DNA of 26,797 bases. Source: Thermoplasmata archaeon (lineage in GTDB: Archaea > Thermoplasmatota > E2 > UBA202 > JdFR-43). The translations under genes and the position numbers were made by a program. The notes under the pieces are model-generated. The model saw only the letters and a program-made list of their open reading frames with translations. It did no database searches and was not told the DNA's origin. This document shows positions 13,951-23,109 of this stretch, in pieces. Numbering within the stretch: position 1 is the stretch's first letter; every line of letters starts with the position of its first letter. Where the stretch lies: the NCBI GenBank assembly GCA_021163175.1, contig JAGGXG010000023.1, positions 1-26,797 of the forward strand, given 5' to 3'.

Positions 13951-15414
13951 ATGTGGGATGGACCATTGGAAAAAGTTGGAGAATACCGCTACATGATTCC
14001 AAAGAGCTACAAGGGAATCAATGGCAATTTGAAGATGAGAGTGCCAGCTTTGATATATGCGAGCGAGAAAATGCTTCCATCAATAAAAAAAGATAACGCT
14101 CCAGAGCAGGCTGCAAATGTGGCTACAATGCCTGGCATAGTTGGAAAAGCATTTGCAATGCCCGACATACACTGGGGATATGGCTTTCCTATAGGGGGCG
14201 TCGCCGCATTCGATGAAGAGGAAGGTGTGATATCACCTGGCGGAGTAGGCTTCGATATAAATTGCGGCGTCCGCCTTGTAAGGACGAATTTGCATATAGG
14301 CGATTTGAATAAGGAGACAATAAAACAGCTTGTTGATGAGCTTTTCAAGAACGTTCCTTCTGGAGTTGGAAGCAAAGCCAGAATTCGCCTTTCCATGCAG
14401 GAAATTAATAGCGTGTTAGACAATGGCGCAAGATGGGCTGTTGAGCAGGGCTATGGATGGAATGAAGACCTGGAATATCTCGAGGAAAAAGGATGCATGG
14501 AAATTGCTGACTCAACCCTTGTTTCAGAAAAGGCAAAGATGCGCGGAAAGGAGCAGGTTGGCTCTCTTGGGGCTGGAAATCATTTTCTGGAAATACAGAG
14601 AGTGGTTGAAATATATGATGAGGAAGCAGCCAAAGTTTATGGGCTTGAAAAAAATCAGATTACAGTAATGATACATACTGGCTCTCGCGGCTTGGGCCAT
14701 CAAGTATGCAGTGATTATCTCCGCGTCCTAGAACAGGCTACAAAAAAATACAACATATGGCTTCCAGATCGCCAGCTTGCATGTGCCCCAGTAAAAAGCA
14801 AAGAAGGAGAAAGATACTTCAAAGCCATGGCAGCAGCCGCCAACTTCGCCTGGACGAATCGCCAGCTTATTGTGCACTGGGTTCGCCAGTCTTTTGAGCA
14901 TGTTTTGCATGAAGATGCTGAGGATTTGGGCATGCATATTGTGTATGACGTATGCCATAACATAGCCAAGATGGAAGAACATGTTGTTGATGGCAAAAAA
15001 ATGAAGCTATATGTTCATAGAAAAGGAGCTACAAGAGCATTTGGTCCAAATAGAAGCGAGATTCCAATGAAGTATCGCCACATTGGACAGCCTGTATTGA
15101 TACCTGGCGATATGGGGACAGCGAGCTTTATTTTAAGAGCAAGGAATGAAGCTGATGAAGCATTTGCATCAAGTTGCCATGGAGCTGGTCGTGTTATGTC
15201 CAGGAATGAAGCAAAGAGAAGATGGAATGGCCGAGAAATAGCAAAAATTCTTGAAAAGCGTGGTATATATGTTCATCCAGCAAGCTGGACAGTGATGGCG
15301 GAGGAAAGTCCGGATGCATACAAGAATGTTGGAGATGTTGTTGATGTCATGCATGGCGCTGGATTGACAACGAAAGTAGCAAAAATGGTTCCATTGGGTG
15401 TTGTAAAAGGATGA
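13951..15414 (+). CDS. rtcB: RNA-splicing ligase RtcB
   Basis: A 487-residue GTP- and Mn2+-dependent ligase joining 2',3'-cyclic phosphate and 5'-OH ends, used for tRNA exon ligation in archaea. Metal ligands and the active site are all visible: FDINCG (D102, C105), GAGNHFLE (H211), MIHTGSRGLGH (H242), YDVCHN (H336) and the guanylated histidine H410 in SCHGAGRVMSR. The ending DVMHGAGLTTKVAKMVPLGVVKG-type tail is typical. Numbering is shifted only six to eight residues from the Pyrococcus enzyme, and no intein interrupts it, unlike many archaeal RtcB genes. The start context GGTGAGAAAATG includes a ribosome-binding site. The stop overlaps DUF92. Confidence 0.97.
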   Translation: MWDGPLEKVGEYRYMIPKSYKGINGNLKMRVPALIYASEKMLPSIKKDNAPEQAANVATMPGIVGKAFAMPDIHWGYGFPIGGVAAFDEEEGVISPGGVGFDINCGVRLVRTNLHIGDLNKETIKQLVDELFKNVPSGVGSKARIRLSMQEINSVLDNGARWAVEQGYGWNEDLEYLEEKGCMEIADSTLVSEKAKMRGKEQVGSLGAGNHFLEIQRVVEIYDEEAAKVYGLEKNQITVMIHTGSRGLGHQVCSDYLRVLEQATKKYNIWLPDRQLACAPVKSKEGERYFKAMAAAANFAWTNRQLIVHWVRQSFEHVLHEDAEDLGMHIVYDVCHNIAKMEEHVVDGKKMKLYVHRKGATRAFGPNRSEIPMKYRHIGQPVLIPGDMGTASFILRARNEADEAFASSCHGAGRVMSRNEAKRRWNGREIAKILEKRGIYVHPASWTVMAEESPDAYKNVGDVVDVMHGAGLTTKVAKMVPLGVVKG

Positions 15415-16124
15415 TGATAGATTTAGCAATAAAGGCAGCGATATGCATAGCTTTCGCCGCCATTGTATACAAATATAAAGCTCTGGATATTGGAGGCACT
15501 TTATTTGCAACATTCATAGGGGCGATAATAATATTTCTCCAGGGAATATCATGGTTCCTTCTCCTTTTGGTTTTTTTCATAACTGGCACAGTTGCAACTG
15601 GATATAAAGTGAATTTTAAGAAAAGGAGGTTGCAGGAAAAGGCGAGAAGAAAAACAATGAATGTCATAGCAAATGGAATCGTTCCAACGATAGTTGCCAT
15701 ATTTTCCATAGAAAACGATTTCTCATTTTTATATGCATCTGCCATTGCAGTTGCCTTAGCAGACACTCTTGCATCAGAGCTGGGTGTTTTATCGGATAAA
15801 GCCTATTTCATAACAAATTTTAAGAGAGCGCCGCCTGGCACCAATGGCGCCATCTCGCTATACGGCGAGGTATGGGCTTTGATTGGCTCTCTTATTATAG
15901 CAATATTTTCCATTCCATTGCTCCATTTAGAGCCATCGTATGCTTTAGGAGTCGTTATCATAGGAATGCTTGGATGCCAGATTGATTCCGTTCTCGGAGC
16001 AACCTTTCAGGGCAAAGGAAAAGGGAATATTGTTTCGAGCGATACATTGCTTACGAATAACGATGTAAATTTAATATCAATTTCAATTTCCACACTCATT
16101 GCCTACATTGTTATAGCAATCTAA
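15411..16124 (+). CDS. DUF92 integral membrane protein (VTE6-like)
   Basis: A 237-residue protein with about six to seven hydrophobic segments. Typical DUF92 (TIGR00297) features are GTVATGYK followed by a basic patch KVNFKKRRLQEKARRKTMN-type stretch, ANGIVPTIVA, ALADTLASELG (about residues 115-125), PPGTNGAISLYGE, and DSVLGATFQGKG. In plants and cyanobacteria this family contains the phytyl-phosphate kinase VTE6, so in archaea a prenyl-phosphate kinase role in isoprenoid-lipid recycling is a reasonable inference, not a demonstrated one. Translation is coupled to rtcB through an ATGA overlap. No functional connection to RNA ligation is known to me. Confidence 0.87.
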   Translation: MMIDLAIKAAICIAFAAIVYKYKALDIGGTLFATFIGAIIIFLQGISWFLLLLVFFITGTVATGYKVNFKKRRLQEKARRKTMNVIANGIVPTIVAIFSIENDFSFLYASAIAVALADTLASELGVLSDKAYFITNFKRAPPGTNGAISLYGEVWALIGSLIIAIFSIPLLHLEPSYALGVVIIGMLGCQIDSVLGATFQGKGKGNIVSSDTLLTNNDVNLISISISTLIAYIVIAI

Positions 16125-16217
16125 CTATGTGTGATAAAATATAACTACGAAGCCTGACCCAATCATGAGCAGTATTATCAGTATGGCAAGCAACTTATAC
16201 TTCGTTTCCCTCTTCAT
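16125..16217 (-). CDS. 30-residue single-helix membrane protein, coupled to valS
   Basis: Directly after valS, the sequence ATGA serves as both the start of this frame and the valS stop. The product begins MKRETKYK, has a strong hydrophobic helix LLAILIILLMIGSGFVVIF (residues 9-27) and ends YHT. A basic start followed by one helix fits a small inner-membrane protein with N-terminus inside, or a signal anchor. The frame ends one base beyond the convergent DUF92 stop, so it fills the gap exactly. I recognise no family. It could also be the surviving N-terminus of a longer exported protein. Confidence 0.5.
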   Translation of the reverse strand: MKRETKYKLLAILIILLMIGSGFVVIFYHT

Positions 16218-18829
16218 TCTATCAATATTGCTATATCATCAACCTCGATTAAACTTTTTCCTTTTGGTTTTCTGACTATTCTAACAAATTCCCTGTCCAG
16301 TTTTATTTCATCTCCTATCAAGGCGTATCCTTTTTCCTCGATTTCATTTGCAATCTCCTCGGGATTCTTTTTTATTTCTTCCACTATTGTTTTGCTCTTT
16401 TCCTTGAATGCTGGCCCTATTTTATTGTACAATGGCTCTGCTATGCTTTCATATTCAACCTCAAATCCTCCTATTTCAAGCTCTTCTATCTTCATCGTCT
16501 CCTTTATTGTTTCCTTTGCCTCCTCGCCAATTCCAGATATTTTCACTTTTTTGATTGGTGAGTTCAAAGCAATACCATTTTTATTCTTCCATTCTCTTAA
16601 CTTTGCTATAACCTTCTTCGCTCTCTCTCCAGCCTCAACAGCTTTTTCATCTATTAACAATGGTTCAGGCCATTTTGAGGCATGGATGCTTTTCTCACCC
16701 TCAAATCTCTTGAAATGTACATCATATATTTCCTCAGCTATGAATGGCAGGAATGGAGCAATAAGTTTTGCTATTCCAAGACCAATTTCATATAGAGTAT
16801 ATATGGCGGATTCATCTTTCTTTCCATATACTCTATACTTCACCATCTCTATGTAATGGTCTGCAAGTTCATGCCATATAAAATATTCTATTTTCTTCAT
16901 TGCATCCGAAAATTCAAAGGAATCCATGTGTTGCGTTGCTTCTTCAACAACCTTGCTATACAAACTCAGGATCCATTTATCAATGATGTTGAGCTCTCTC
17001 GGCGGAGATGGCTTTGCTTCCACTGCATTTCCAATGAATTTTTCAATATTCCATATTTTGTTCATGAGTCTTTTTCCTCTCACCAGATCCTGAAAACGGA
17101 ATGGATTGTCTTCTCCAAGTTTGCAGCCAGCAGCGTAATAGCGCAATGCGTCTGCGCCATGCTCCCTCATTATTTCTATGGGATCGATGACATTGCCAAG
17201 CGAGGTATGCATTGGTTTTCCATCTGGAGCGAGAATGAAGCCATCTATCATAACTTCCCTAAATGGCTCCTTTCCAGTAAGCAACACACCCCGCAAAATT
17301 GTATAGAATGCCCATGTCCTTATTATGTCATGAGCTTGCGGTCTTAAAGACATTGGATACAGTTTTTTGAATAACTCATTGTCACGCTTCCAGAAAGTGT
17401 TGTACAATGGGCTTATTGAAGAATCCATCCAGGTATCGAAAACGTCCTCACTTCCTTTTAGCTTAGCCCCGCAAACCGGACATCTTTCAACAGGAGGTTC
17501 ATCCATAGTTGGATCAACATAGCATTGCTTTTCTTCCGCCAGAACAACATGACCGTTTTCACATTCCCACAATGGCAAAGGCGTAGCAAAATATCGCTGC
17601 CGAGATATAACCCAATCCCATTTCAGCGATTCCACCCATTCCTCAAGCCTCTTTTTCATATGCTCTGGATACCATTTCATTCTATTGGCGGCTTTGAGAA
17701 CTTCTTCCTTAAAAGGCAAAATCTTCAAAAACCACTGCTCAGTTTGTATAAACTCTATTGGCGTCTTGCAGCGCCAGCACACGCCGACGCTCTGCTCCAG
17801 CTCCTCCTGCTTTATTAAGTAGCCATCTTTTTTTAAATCCTCTATTATTGCTTTCTTTGCTTCTTCTATTTTCATCCCTGCATATTTTCCAGCCAAGCTG
17901 TTAAGAGTGCCATCCTCATTTATGCAAATTTTAAGTTCCAAGCCATACTTCATCGCCCATTCCAAATCATCTTTATCACCTATGGTACAAATCATAACGA
18001 TGCCTGTTCCAAACTCTGGATCAACTTTTTCGTCTTCGACGATCTCCAAAGCCTGGCCATATATCGGAGCCCTTATTTTCTTTCCAGCAAGATATGGGGC
18101 ACGTTCATCATCTGGATTTATCGCTGCCATCTGACATGTAGCCAGCAACTCAGGGCGAGTTGTGGCTATCTCCACATACCATCCACGCTCGTCTTTCCCC
18201 ACACCTTTCATTTCATATGGTGGCGTATAATCAACAAAATAAAATTTGAGGGTATTAAGCCATGTCTTTCTATTAACATGTTCTATCTCTGCATCTGCCA
18301 TTGCAGTCATGCAGCGAGGACACCAATTAACAGGGAACTTTCCTTTATAAATGAGACCTTTTTTATACAATTCTATAAATGAAATCTGGGTGAGACGGCG
18401 ATAATAGTCAGCATCTGTGCGGTAATAAATGCTATCATCCATTGATTCGCCAAGCATTTCAAACTGGCGTATCATTTCCCCTATATTTTCATCTGCAAAT
18501 TCCTTGCATAGCTTTATGAATTCATGCCTGTCTATGTCTTTTCTTGTTACCCCAAGCTTTCTCTCGACTCGCTCTTCTATGGGTATGCCATTCACATCAA
18601 AGCAAAGAGGAAAGAAAACATTGTAGCCTCGCATTCTTTTGTAACGGGCAACAAAATCGATATGCGTATAATGGACGGCATGCCCAATATGCAGGGCGCC
18701 CGAAGCATAGCGAGGGGGGTTATCAATGGAATAAACAGGCTCTTTGCCTTTCTCGAATCTATATATCCCCATTTCTTTCCATTTCTGTTGCCATTTTTTC
18801 TCTACACTCAAAGCATCATAGCCATTCAT
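16214..18829 (-). CDS. valS: Valyl-tRNA synthetase
   Basis: An 871-residue class I synthetase attaching valine to tRNA-Val. The HIGH signature is at 47-50 (GALHIGHAVHY). A zinc-type WCPRCMTAM precedes the CP1 editing domain, which holds ATTRPELLATCQ and the archaeal form GTGIVMICTIGDKDD. DWVISRQRYFATPLPLW and RPQAHDIIRTWAFYTILRG are ValRS-specific. A C-terminal anticodon-binding helical region follows. The KMSKS position reads PMHTS (539-543, within DGKPMHTSLGN), lacking both usual lysines. The start is ATG 18829, with a TATA box about 26 nt upstream, so the mRNA is leaderless. IleRS and LeuRS were considered and fit less well. The stop is fused with the start of the following small ORF. Confidence 0.95.
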   Translation of the reverse strand: MNGYDALSVEKKWQQKWKEMGIYRFEKGKEPVYSIDNPPRYASGALHIGHAVHYTHIDFVARYKRMRGYNVFFPLCFDVNGIPIEERVERKLGVTRKDIDRHEFIKLCKEFADENIGEMIRQFEMLGESMDDSIYYRTDADYYRRLTQISFIELYKKGLIYKGKFPVNWCPRCMTAMADAEIEHVNRKTWLNTLKFYFVDYTPPYEMKGVGKDERGWYVEIATTRPELLATCQMAAINPDDERAPYLAGKKIRAPIYGQALEIVEDEKVDPEFGTGIVMICTIGDKDDLEWAMKYGLELKICINEDGTLNSLAGKYAGMKIEEAKKAIIEDLKKDGYLIKQEELEQSVGVCWRCKTPIEFIQTEQWFLKILPFKEEVLKAANRMKWYPEHMKKRLEEWVESLKWDWVISRQRYFATPLPLWECENGHVVLAEEKQCYVDPTMDEPPVERCPVCGAKLKGSEDVFDTWMDSSISPLYNTFWKRDNELFKKLYPMSLRPQAHDIIRTWAFYTILRGVLLTGKEPFREVMIDGFILAPDGKPMHTSLGNVIDPIEIMREHGADALRYYAAGCKLGEDNPFRFQDLVRGKRLMNKIWNIEKFIGNAVEAKPSPPRELNIIDKWILSLYSKVVEEATQHMDSFEFSDAMKKIEYFIWHELADHYIEMVKYRVYGKKDESAIYTLYEIGLGIAKLIAPFLPFIAEEIYDVHFKRFEGEKSIHASKWPEPLLIDEKAVEAGERAKKVIAKLREWKNKNGIALNSPIKKVKISGIGEEAKETIKETMKIEELEIGGFEVEYESIAEPLYNKIGPAFKEKSKTIVEEIKKNPEEIANEIEEKGYALIGDEIKLDREFVRIVRKPKGKSLIEVDDIAILIE

Positions 18830-18927
18830 TTGGTATGAAGTATATTTACACTTATAAATTTGTTGGATGAGAAGGCGTTGTTTACCTTATCTCCACAACT
18901 ATTTTTAATAAAAAACCTATTACCATC
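18830..18927. promoter_or_regulatory. Divergent promoter region, valS and acyl-CoA synthetase operon
   Basis: A 98-bp intergenic region with two separate TATA-like boxes. AATTTATAAG on the minus strand (18851-18860) lies about 26 nt before valS. TTTTTAATAAA on the plus strand (18902-18912) lies about 22 nt before the acyl-CoA synthetase. No T-box-like or hairpin leader is visible for valS. Confidence 0.6.
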
Positions 18928-20541
18928 ATGATTGAAAAGACATTGGGACAGGTATTGGATGAGACTGCTGCCAAATATCCTGATAATGAAGCGTTGGTCT
19001 ATCTGGATGGACCACGCTATACATACAAGCAATTTAAAGAAATAGTGGATACGGTAGCAAAAGGATTGATAAAACTTGGAGCGAAAAAAGGAGATCATGT
19101 TGCTGTATGGGCATATAATGTGCCAGAATGGGTTATATTGCAATTTGCAACCGCCAAGATGGGGGCTGTTTTGGTGACGGTCAATACATATTATAAGGCC
19201 AAGGAACTCGAGTATTTATTGAAGCAATCTGATACCCGCTTTTTATTTCTCGTAGATAAATTCAAAGATGTGAGCTATATTGACACGCTCTATAAAGTAA
19301 TGCCTGAAATAAAAGAAGGAAAAAAGCCGTCTGGCTTTCCAATGTTTGAAAAAGCCATATATATTGGAAAAGAAAAGCATGAAGGCTTGCTCAATTTCGA
19401 TGATGTTGTGGAAATGGGAAAAGATGTTGACGATGAGGAATTGAAAAAAATTGAAGCAATGCTGGATTGCCATGATGTTGTAAACATGCAATACACATCT
19501 GGCACAACAGGCTTTCCAAAAGGAGTGATGCTCACTCACTATAACATCGTTAACAATGCATACTGGGTTGGACAATATCTTGGGCTTAGCAACAAGGACA
19601 GGATGTGTATTCCTGTGCCATTCTTCCATTGCTTCGGCTGCGTTTTATCAACGCTGAACTGCGTTATTTATGGGGCAACGATGGTTCCAATAAAAATATT
19701 TGATGCTGGCGAAGTGCTGAAAGCTATCGATAAAGAAAAATGCACCGTCATTCAGGGAGTGCCAACAATGTTTGTTCGCGAGCTAAATCATCCTGATTTC
19801 CATAAATATGATATGTCATCATTGCGAACTGGCATCATGGCTGGGGCGCCATGCCCCATCGAGGTTATGAGGCGTGTTATGAATGAAATGCATGCAAAAG
19901 AAATCACCATAGCTTATGGCTTAACAGAAGCCTCGCCAGTAATAACCATGACAAAAAGGGATGATGACATAAACAAGAGAGTTGAAACTGTGGGAAAGGC
20001 TTTGCCTTATGTGGATGTAAAAATTGTTGAGCCAGGCACATTGAAAGAGCAGCCGCCAAACACGCCAGGCGAGCTGGTGGCGAGAGGCTACAATATAATG
20101 AAAGGCTACTATAAAATGCCAGAAGCAACAGCAAAAGCAATAGAGAATGGATGGCTGCATACAAAGGATTTGGCAACAATGGATGAAGAAGGATATGTTC
20201 GCATTCTTGGAAGGGTGGATGATATGATAATAAGGGGCGGCGAGAATGTTTATCCTCGAGAGATAGAAGAGTTCCTGTACACGCATCCAAAGATAAAAGA
20301 GGTTCAAGTTGTGGGAGTGCCACATAGTGAGTATGGAGAAGAGGTCGCAGCTTTCATACAGCTTAAGGAGGGGATGGAAGCAAGCGAGGAGGAAATAAAA
20401 GAATATTGCAGGGAAAACATTGCCAGATATAAAATTCCAAAATATATTTTCTTCGTAAATGAATGGCCCATGACGGCGAGTGGAAAAATACAGAAGTTCA
20501 AGCTTCGCGAATTGGCTAAGCAAAAACTTGGAAGAAAATAA
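18928..20541 (+). CDS. AMP-forming acyl-CoA synthetase
   Basis: A 537-residue member of the ANL superfamily, activating a carboxylic acid through an acyl-adenylate to the CoA thioester. Motifs: A3 P-loop MQYTSGTTGFPKGV (187-200), A5 YGLTEASPV, A7-A8 GWLHTKDLATMDEEGYVRILGRVDD-type region followed by IIRGGENVYPREIEEFL, and A10 with catalytic lysine K520 in TASGKIQKFKLRE. The overall pattern is that of medium- or long-chain fatty acyl-CoA ligases, and the acid specificity cannot be read by eye. It is the first gene of a run continuing into hypF, whose ATG shares one base with this stop. That link to hydrogenase maturation has no obvious metabolic explanation. Confidence 0.92.
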   Translation: MIEKTLGQVLDETAAKYPDNEALVYLDGPRYTYKQFKEIVDTVAKGLIKLGAKKGDHVAVWAYNVPEWVILQFATAKMGAVLVTVNTYYKAKELEYLLKQSDTRFLFLVDKFKDVSYIDTLYKVMPEIKEGKKPSGFPMFEKAIYIGKEKHEGLLNFDDVVEMGKDVDDEELKKIEAMLDCHDVVNMQYTSGTTGFPKGVMLTHYNIVNNAYWVGQYLGLSNKDRMCIPVPFFHCFGCVLSTLNCVIYGATMVPIKIFDAGEVLKAIDKEKCTVIQGVPTMFVRELNHPDFHKYDMSSLRTGIMAGAPCPIEVMRRVMNEMHAKEITIAYGLTEASPVITMTKRDDDINKRVETVGKALPYVDVKIVEPGTLKEQPPNTPGELVARGYNIMKGYYKMPEATAKAIENGWLHTKDLATMDEEGYVRILGRVDDMIIRGGENVYPREIEEFLYTHPKIKEVQVVGVPHSEYGEEVAAFIQLKEGMEASEEEIKEYCRENIARYKIPKYIFFVNEWPMTASGKIQKFKLRELAKQKLGRK

Positions 20542-22715
20542 TGAAAATAATTTTTAGAGGCGTCGTCCAAGGCGTTGGTTTTCGTCCCCTGGTGTATAGA
20601 ATTGCAAAGGAGCTTGGATTGCATGGATATGTTTTGAATAAAGGAGGAGAAGTTGAGGTTGTAATAGATGGAGATGAAAAGAAATTTATAGAGGAGGTTA
20701 AAAAAAGATTGCCGAATGTTGCCAGAATAGATGAAATAATTGTTCAGCCATGTGATGTAGCATACAAAGATTTTAAGATAATAGAAAGCAAGGATGGACA
20801 TAGAGAGTTTGCCATTCCTGTCGATACCGCAATATGTGACTCATGCCTTAAAGAAATTTTTGATAAAAATAACAGGCGTTATCTCTATCCCTTCACTAAT
20901 TGCACAATATGTGGGGCAAGATTCAGCCTGATAAAGGATTTGCCTTATGATAGAGAAAATACTTCCATGGATGAATTCAAAATGTGTAATGAATGCATGA
21001 ATGAATATAAAGATGTCATGAACAGGCGTTATCATGCCCAAACGATTTCATGTCCAAAATGTGGTCCTTACTATATCCTGTATGGTAAAGAAGGAAATGT
21101 CATTGCTGTAAAAAATGAGGCAATAAAAAGATTTGCAGAATATATGGACAATGGCTATTTTGGTGTGATAAAATCATGGGGAGGAATGCATCTCGTTTGC
21201 AGCATAGATAAAATTAACGAGTTCAGAAAATGGTATGGAAGGGAGCAGAAGCCATTTGCAATAATGGTGAGAGACATAAAAACAGCTGAAAAATATGCTT
21301 ATATAGGCGAAGAAGAAAGAAAAATTTTGTTATCAAAAGCACGTCCGATCGTATTGCTGCGTAAAAAAAACAATGCTTTGGAAATTGCTTCTCCAGGCTT
21401 GCCCAACATTGGCATTTATCTGCCATATTCCGCTCTTCATCATATATTATTTCATTACATGAAAAAAGATGCATTGTTGATGACTTCCGCCAATCCGCAA
21501 GGACAGCCAATGGTAATTGAAAATGAAAAAGCATTTGATTTGAATGCAGATTATTATCTTCTCCATAACAGAAAGATTGTGAATAGAATAGATGACAGCG
21601 TTTTAAAAATATGGAAAGGGAGGAAATTTTTCATAAGAAAATCAAGAGGATTTATTCCCTCTTTTTTTCCTTCTCCCCATAACAAAAAAGTTATTGCTGT
21701 TGGAGCTGAAGAAAATTCATCTGCAGCGATATCCATAAATGGAAAAATTTACTCAACGCAATATATAGGCGATACCAAAAATTATGACACCATGCTATAT
21801 CTCGAAAATGCGATAAAATTCTTCATGAAGCTTTTTAAAATGGATGACATAGATGCCATAGCCATTGATTTGCATCCATTGTATAACAGCAGGAAAGTTG
21901 CGATGAAACTTGCTGAAGAGTATGAGGTAGCCACCATACAAGTGCAGCATCACTGGGCTCATGCCACCTCGCTACTCCTAGACAACTCCGCCCAGGAAGC
22001 TGTCGTGCTTACTCTGGATGGTTTGGGTTATGGAAGCGATGGAACGCTCTGGGGCGGCGAAGTTCTGCATGCGAGCTTTGAAAATTTTGAGAGGATCGGG
22101 CATTTAAAATACATTCCATTGATAGGAGGCGACGTGGCCACAAAGGACATAAGGCGTATAGTTTTTTCAATATTCGACCAATTTGGAGAGGAGATTTTCT
22201 TCCATGGCGAGCATGCTTCTTTAATGAGAAAACTTGCCAAAGATGCGCCGTTGACAAGCAGTATGGGTCGCGTGCTCGATGCCCTTTCATGCTATCTTGG
22301 CATATGCATGAAAAGCACGTATGATGGCGAAGCTGCTATGAAACTTGAGAAATATTTGGAAGAAGGAAAAGATGAATATGAATTTGAGGCGAAAGTTGAG
22401 AATGGAATCGTAGATACAGTTGAGCTATTCAGGCAGCTTCATGAGATTGGCGTGGGAAATAAAGCAAATGCTGCATATTCTTTTGTAAAGGCTTTGATCG
22501 ATGCCTTCTCAAACATTGCCATCGAGTATGCAACGAGGAAAGGTATAGAAAGCATTGGAATAACAGGAGGTGTTTCTTATAGTCTGCCCATCGTTAATAT
22601 GCTGGAAGAAAATGTTAAAAAGGCTGGATTGCATTTGCTTGTGCATAACAACGTTCCAAATGGTGATAATGGCATTGCCATCGGACAAAACATCATAGGT
22701 GGAATAAATGCATGA
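20541..22715 (+). CDS. hypF: Carbamoyltransferase HypF
   Basis: A 724-residue [NiFe]-hydrogenase maturation enzyme. It uses carbamoyl phosphate and ATP to load a carbamoyl group on HypE, from which the cyanide ligands of the active-site iron derive. All domains are present: acylphosphatase (residues 1-85, GVVQGVGFRP), two zinc fingers with C99/C102/C121/C124 and C149/C152/C171/C174, a YrdC-like domain (about 190-375), and a Kae1-like domain with the metal motif HHWAHA (470-475), LTLDGLGYGSDGTLWGGE, MGRVLDALS and NVPNGDNGIAIGQ. The length is slightly below bacterial HypF. It overlaps hypA by eight bases. HypC, HypD, HypE and hydrogenase subunits are not in the window. Confidence 0.96.
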   Translation: MKIIFRGVVQGVGFRPLVYRIAKELGLHGYVLNKGGEVEVVIDGDEKKFIEEVKKRLPNVARIDEIIVQPCDVAYKDFKIIESKDGHREFAIPVDTAICDSCLKEIFDKNNRRYLYPFTNCTICGARFSLIKDLPYDRENTSMDEFKMCNECMNEYKDVMNRRYHAQTISCPKCGPYYILYGKEGNVIAVKNEAIKRFAEYMDNGYFGVIKSWGGMHLVCSIDKINEFRKWYGREQKPFAIMVRDIKTAEKYAYIGEEERKILLSKARPIVLLRKKNNALEIASPGLPNIGIYLPYSALHHILFHYMKKDALLMTSANPQGQPMVIENEKAFDLNADYYLLHNRKIVNRIDDSVLKIWKGRKFFIRKSRGFIPSFFPSPHNKKVIAVGAEENSSAAISINGKIYSTQYIGDTKNYDTMLYLENAIKFFMKLFKMDDIDAIAIDLHPLYNSRKVAMKLAEEYEVATIQVQHHWAHATSLLLDNSAQEAVVLTLDGLGYGSDGTLWGGEVLHASFENFERIGHLKYIPLIGGDVATKDIRRIVFSIFDQFGEEIFFHGEHASLMRKLAKDAPLTSSMGRVLDALSCYLGICMKSTYDGEAAMKLEKYLEEGKDEYEFEAKVENGIVDTVELFRQLHEIGVGNKANAAYSFVKALIDAFSNIAIEYATRKGIESIGITGGVSYSLPIVNMLEENVKKAGLHLLVHNNVPNGDNGIAIGQNIIGGINA

Positions 22716-23109
22716 ATGGGCGCTGGCAGAAGGTGTGATAAAAACAGCCATTGAGAAAGCAAAAGAGCATGGAATCAAAAAAATAAATGAAATAGATTTG
22801 AAGATAGGAGAAATGCAGGATATCGAAATGGATATATTCAAATTTGCTCTCGATGAACTGATGAAAGAATATGACATGGAAGCGAAGGTGAATATAAAAA
22901 TACAGAAAACAAGGCTAAGATGCAATGTTTGCAACCATGAATGGAGCTTCGATGAATTCAAGCTTAGCGATGAAGAGAAAGAATTCGTGCATTTTTTGCC
23001 AGAGTCAATTTTTTCATATGCCCGCTGCCCCAAATGCGGGAGCCAGTATTTTGAAATCGTTGAAGGAAGAGGAGTATGGATAGAAGCAATAAGGGGGAAC
23101 GATGATTGA
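22708..23109 (+). CDS. hypA: Hydrogenase nickel chaperone HypA
   Basis: A 133-residue nickel-delivery protein for [NiFe]-hydrogenase. The nickel site starts at Met1-His2-Glu3 (MHEWALAEG), so ATG 22708 is certain. The zinc domain has C72-C75 (CNVC) and C107-C110 (CPKC). The roughly 31-residue spacer between these pairs is longer than in bacterial HypA and matches the archaeal, Thermococcus-like form. It is sandwiched between hypF and a MinD-type ATPase with eight-base overlaps on both sides, so the three proteins are translationally coupled. Confidence 0.95.
   Translation: MHEWALAEGVIKTAIEKAKEHGIKKINEIDLKIGEMQDIEMDIFKFALDELMKEYDMEAKVNIKIQKTRLRCNVCNHEWSFDEFKLSDEEKEFVHFLPESIFSYARCPKCGSQYFEIVEGRGVWIEAIRGNDD

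Noticed and set aside
13951..15414. Intein inside RtcB
   Set aside because: The protein is of normal length and the usual insertion sites (around the Cys and His metal ligands) are uninterrupted.
16214..18829. Leucyl- or isoleucyl-tRNA synthetase
   Set aside because: The editing-domain GTGIVMICTIGD segment and the RPQAHDIIRTWAFY stretch match the archaeal valyl enzyme.
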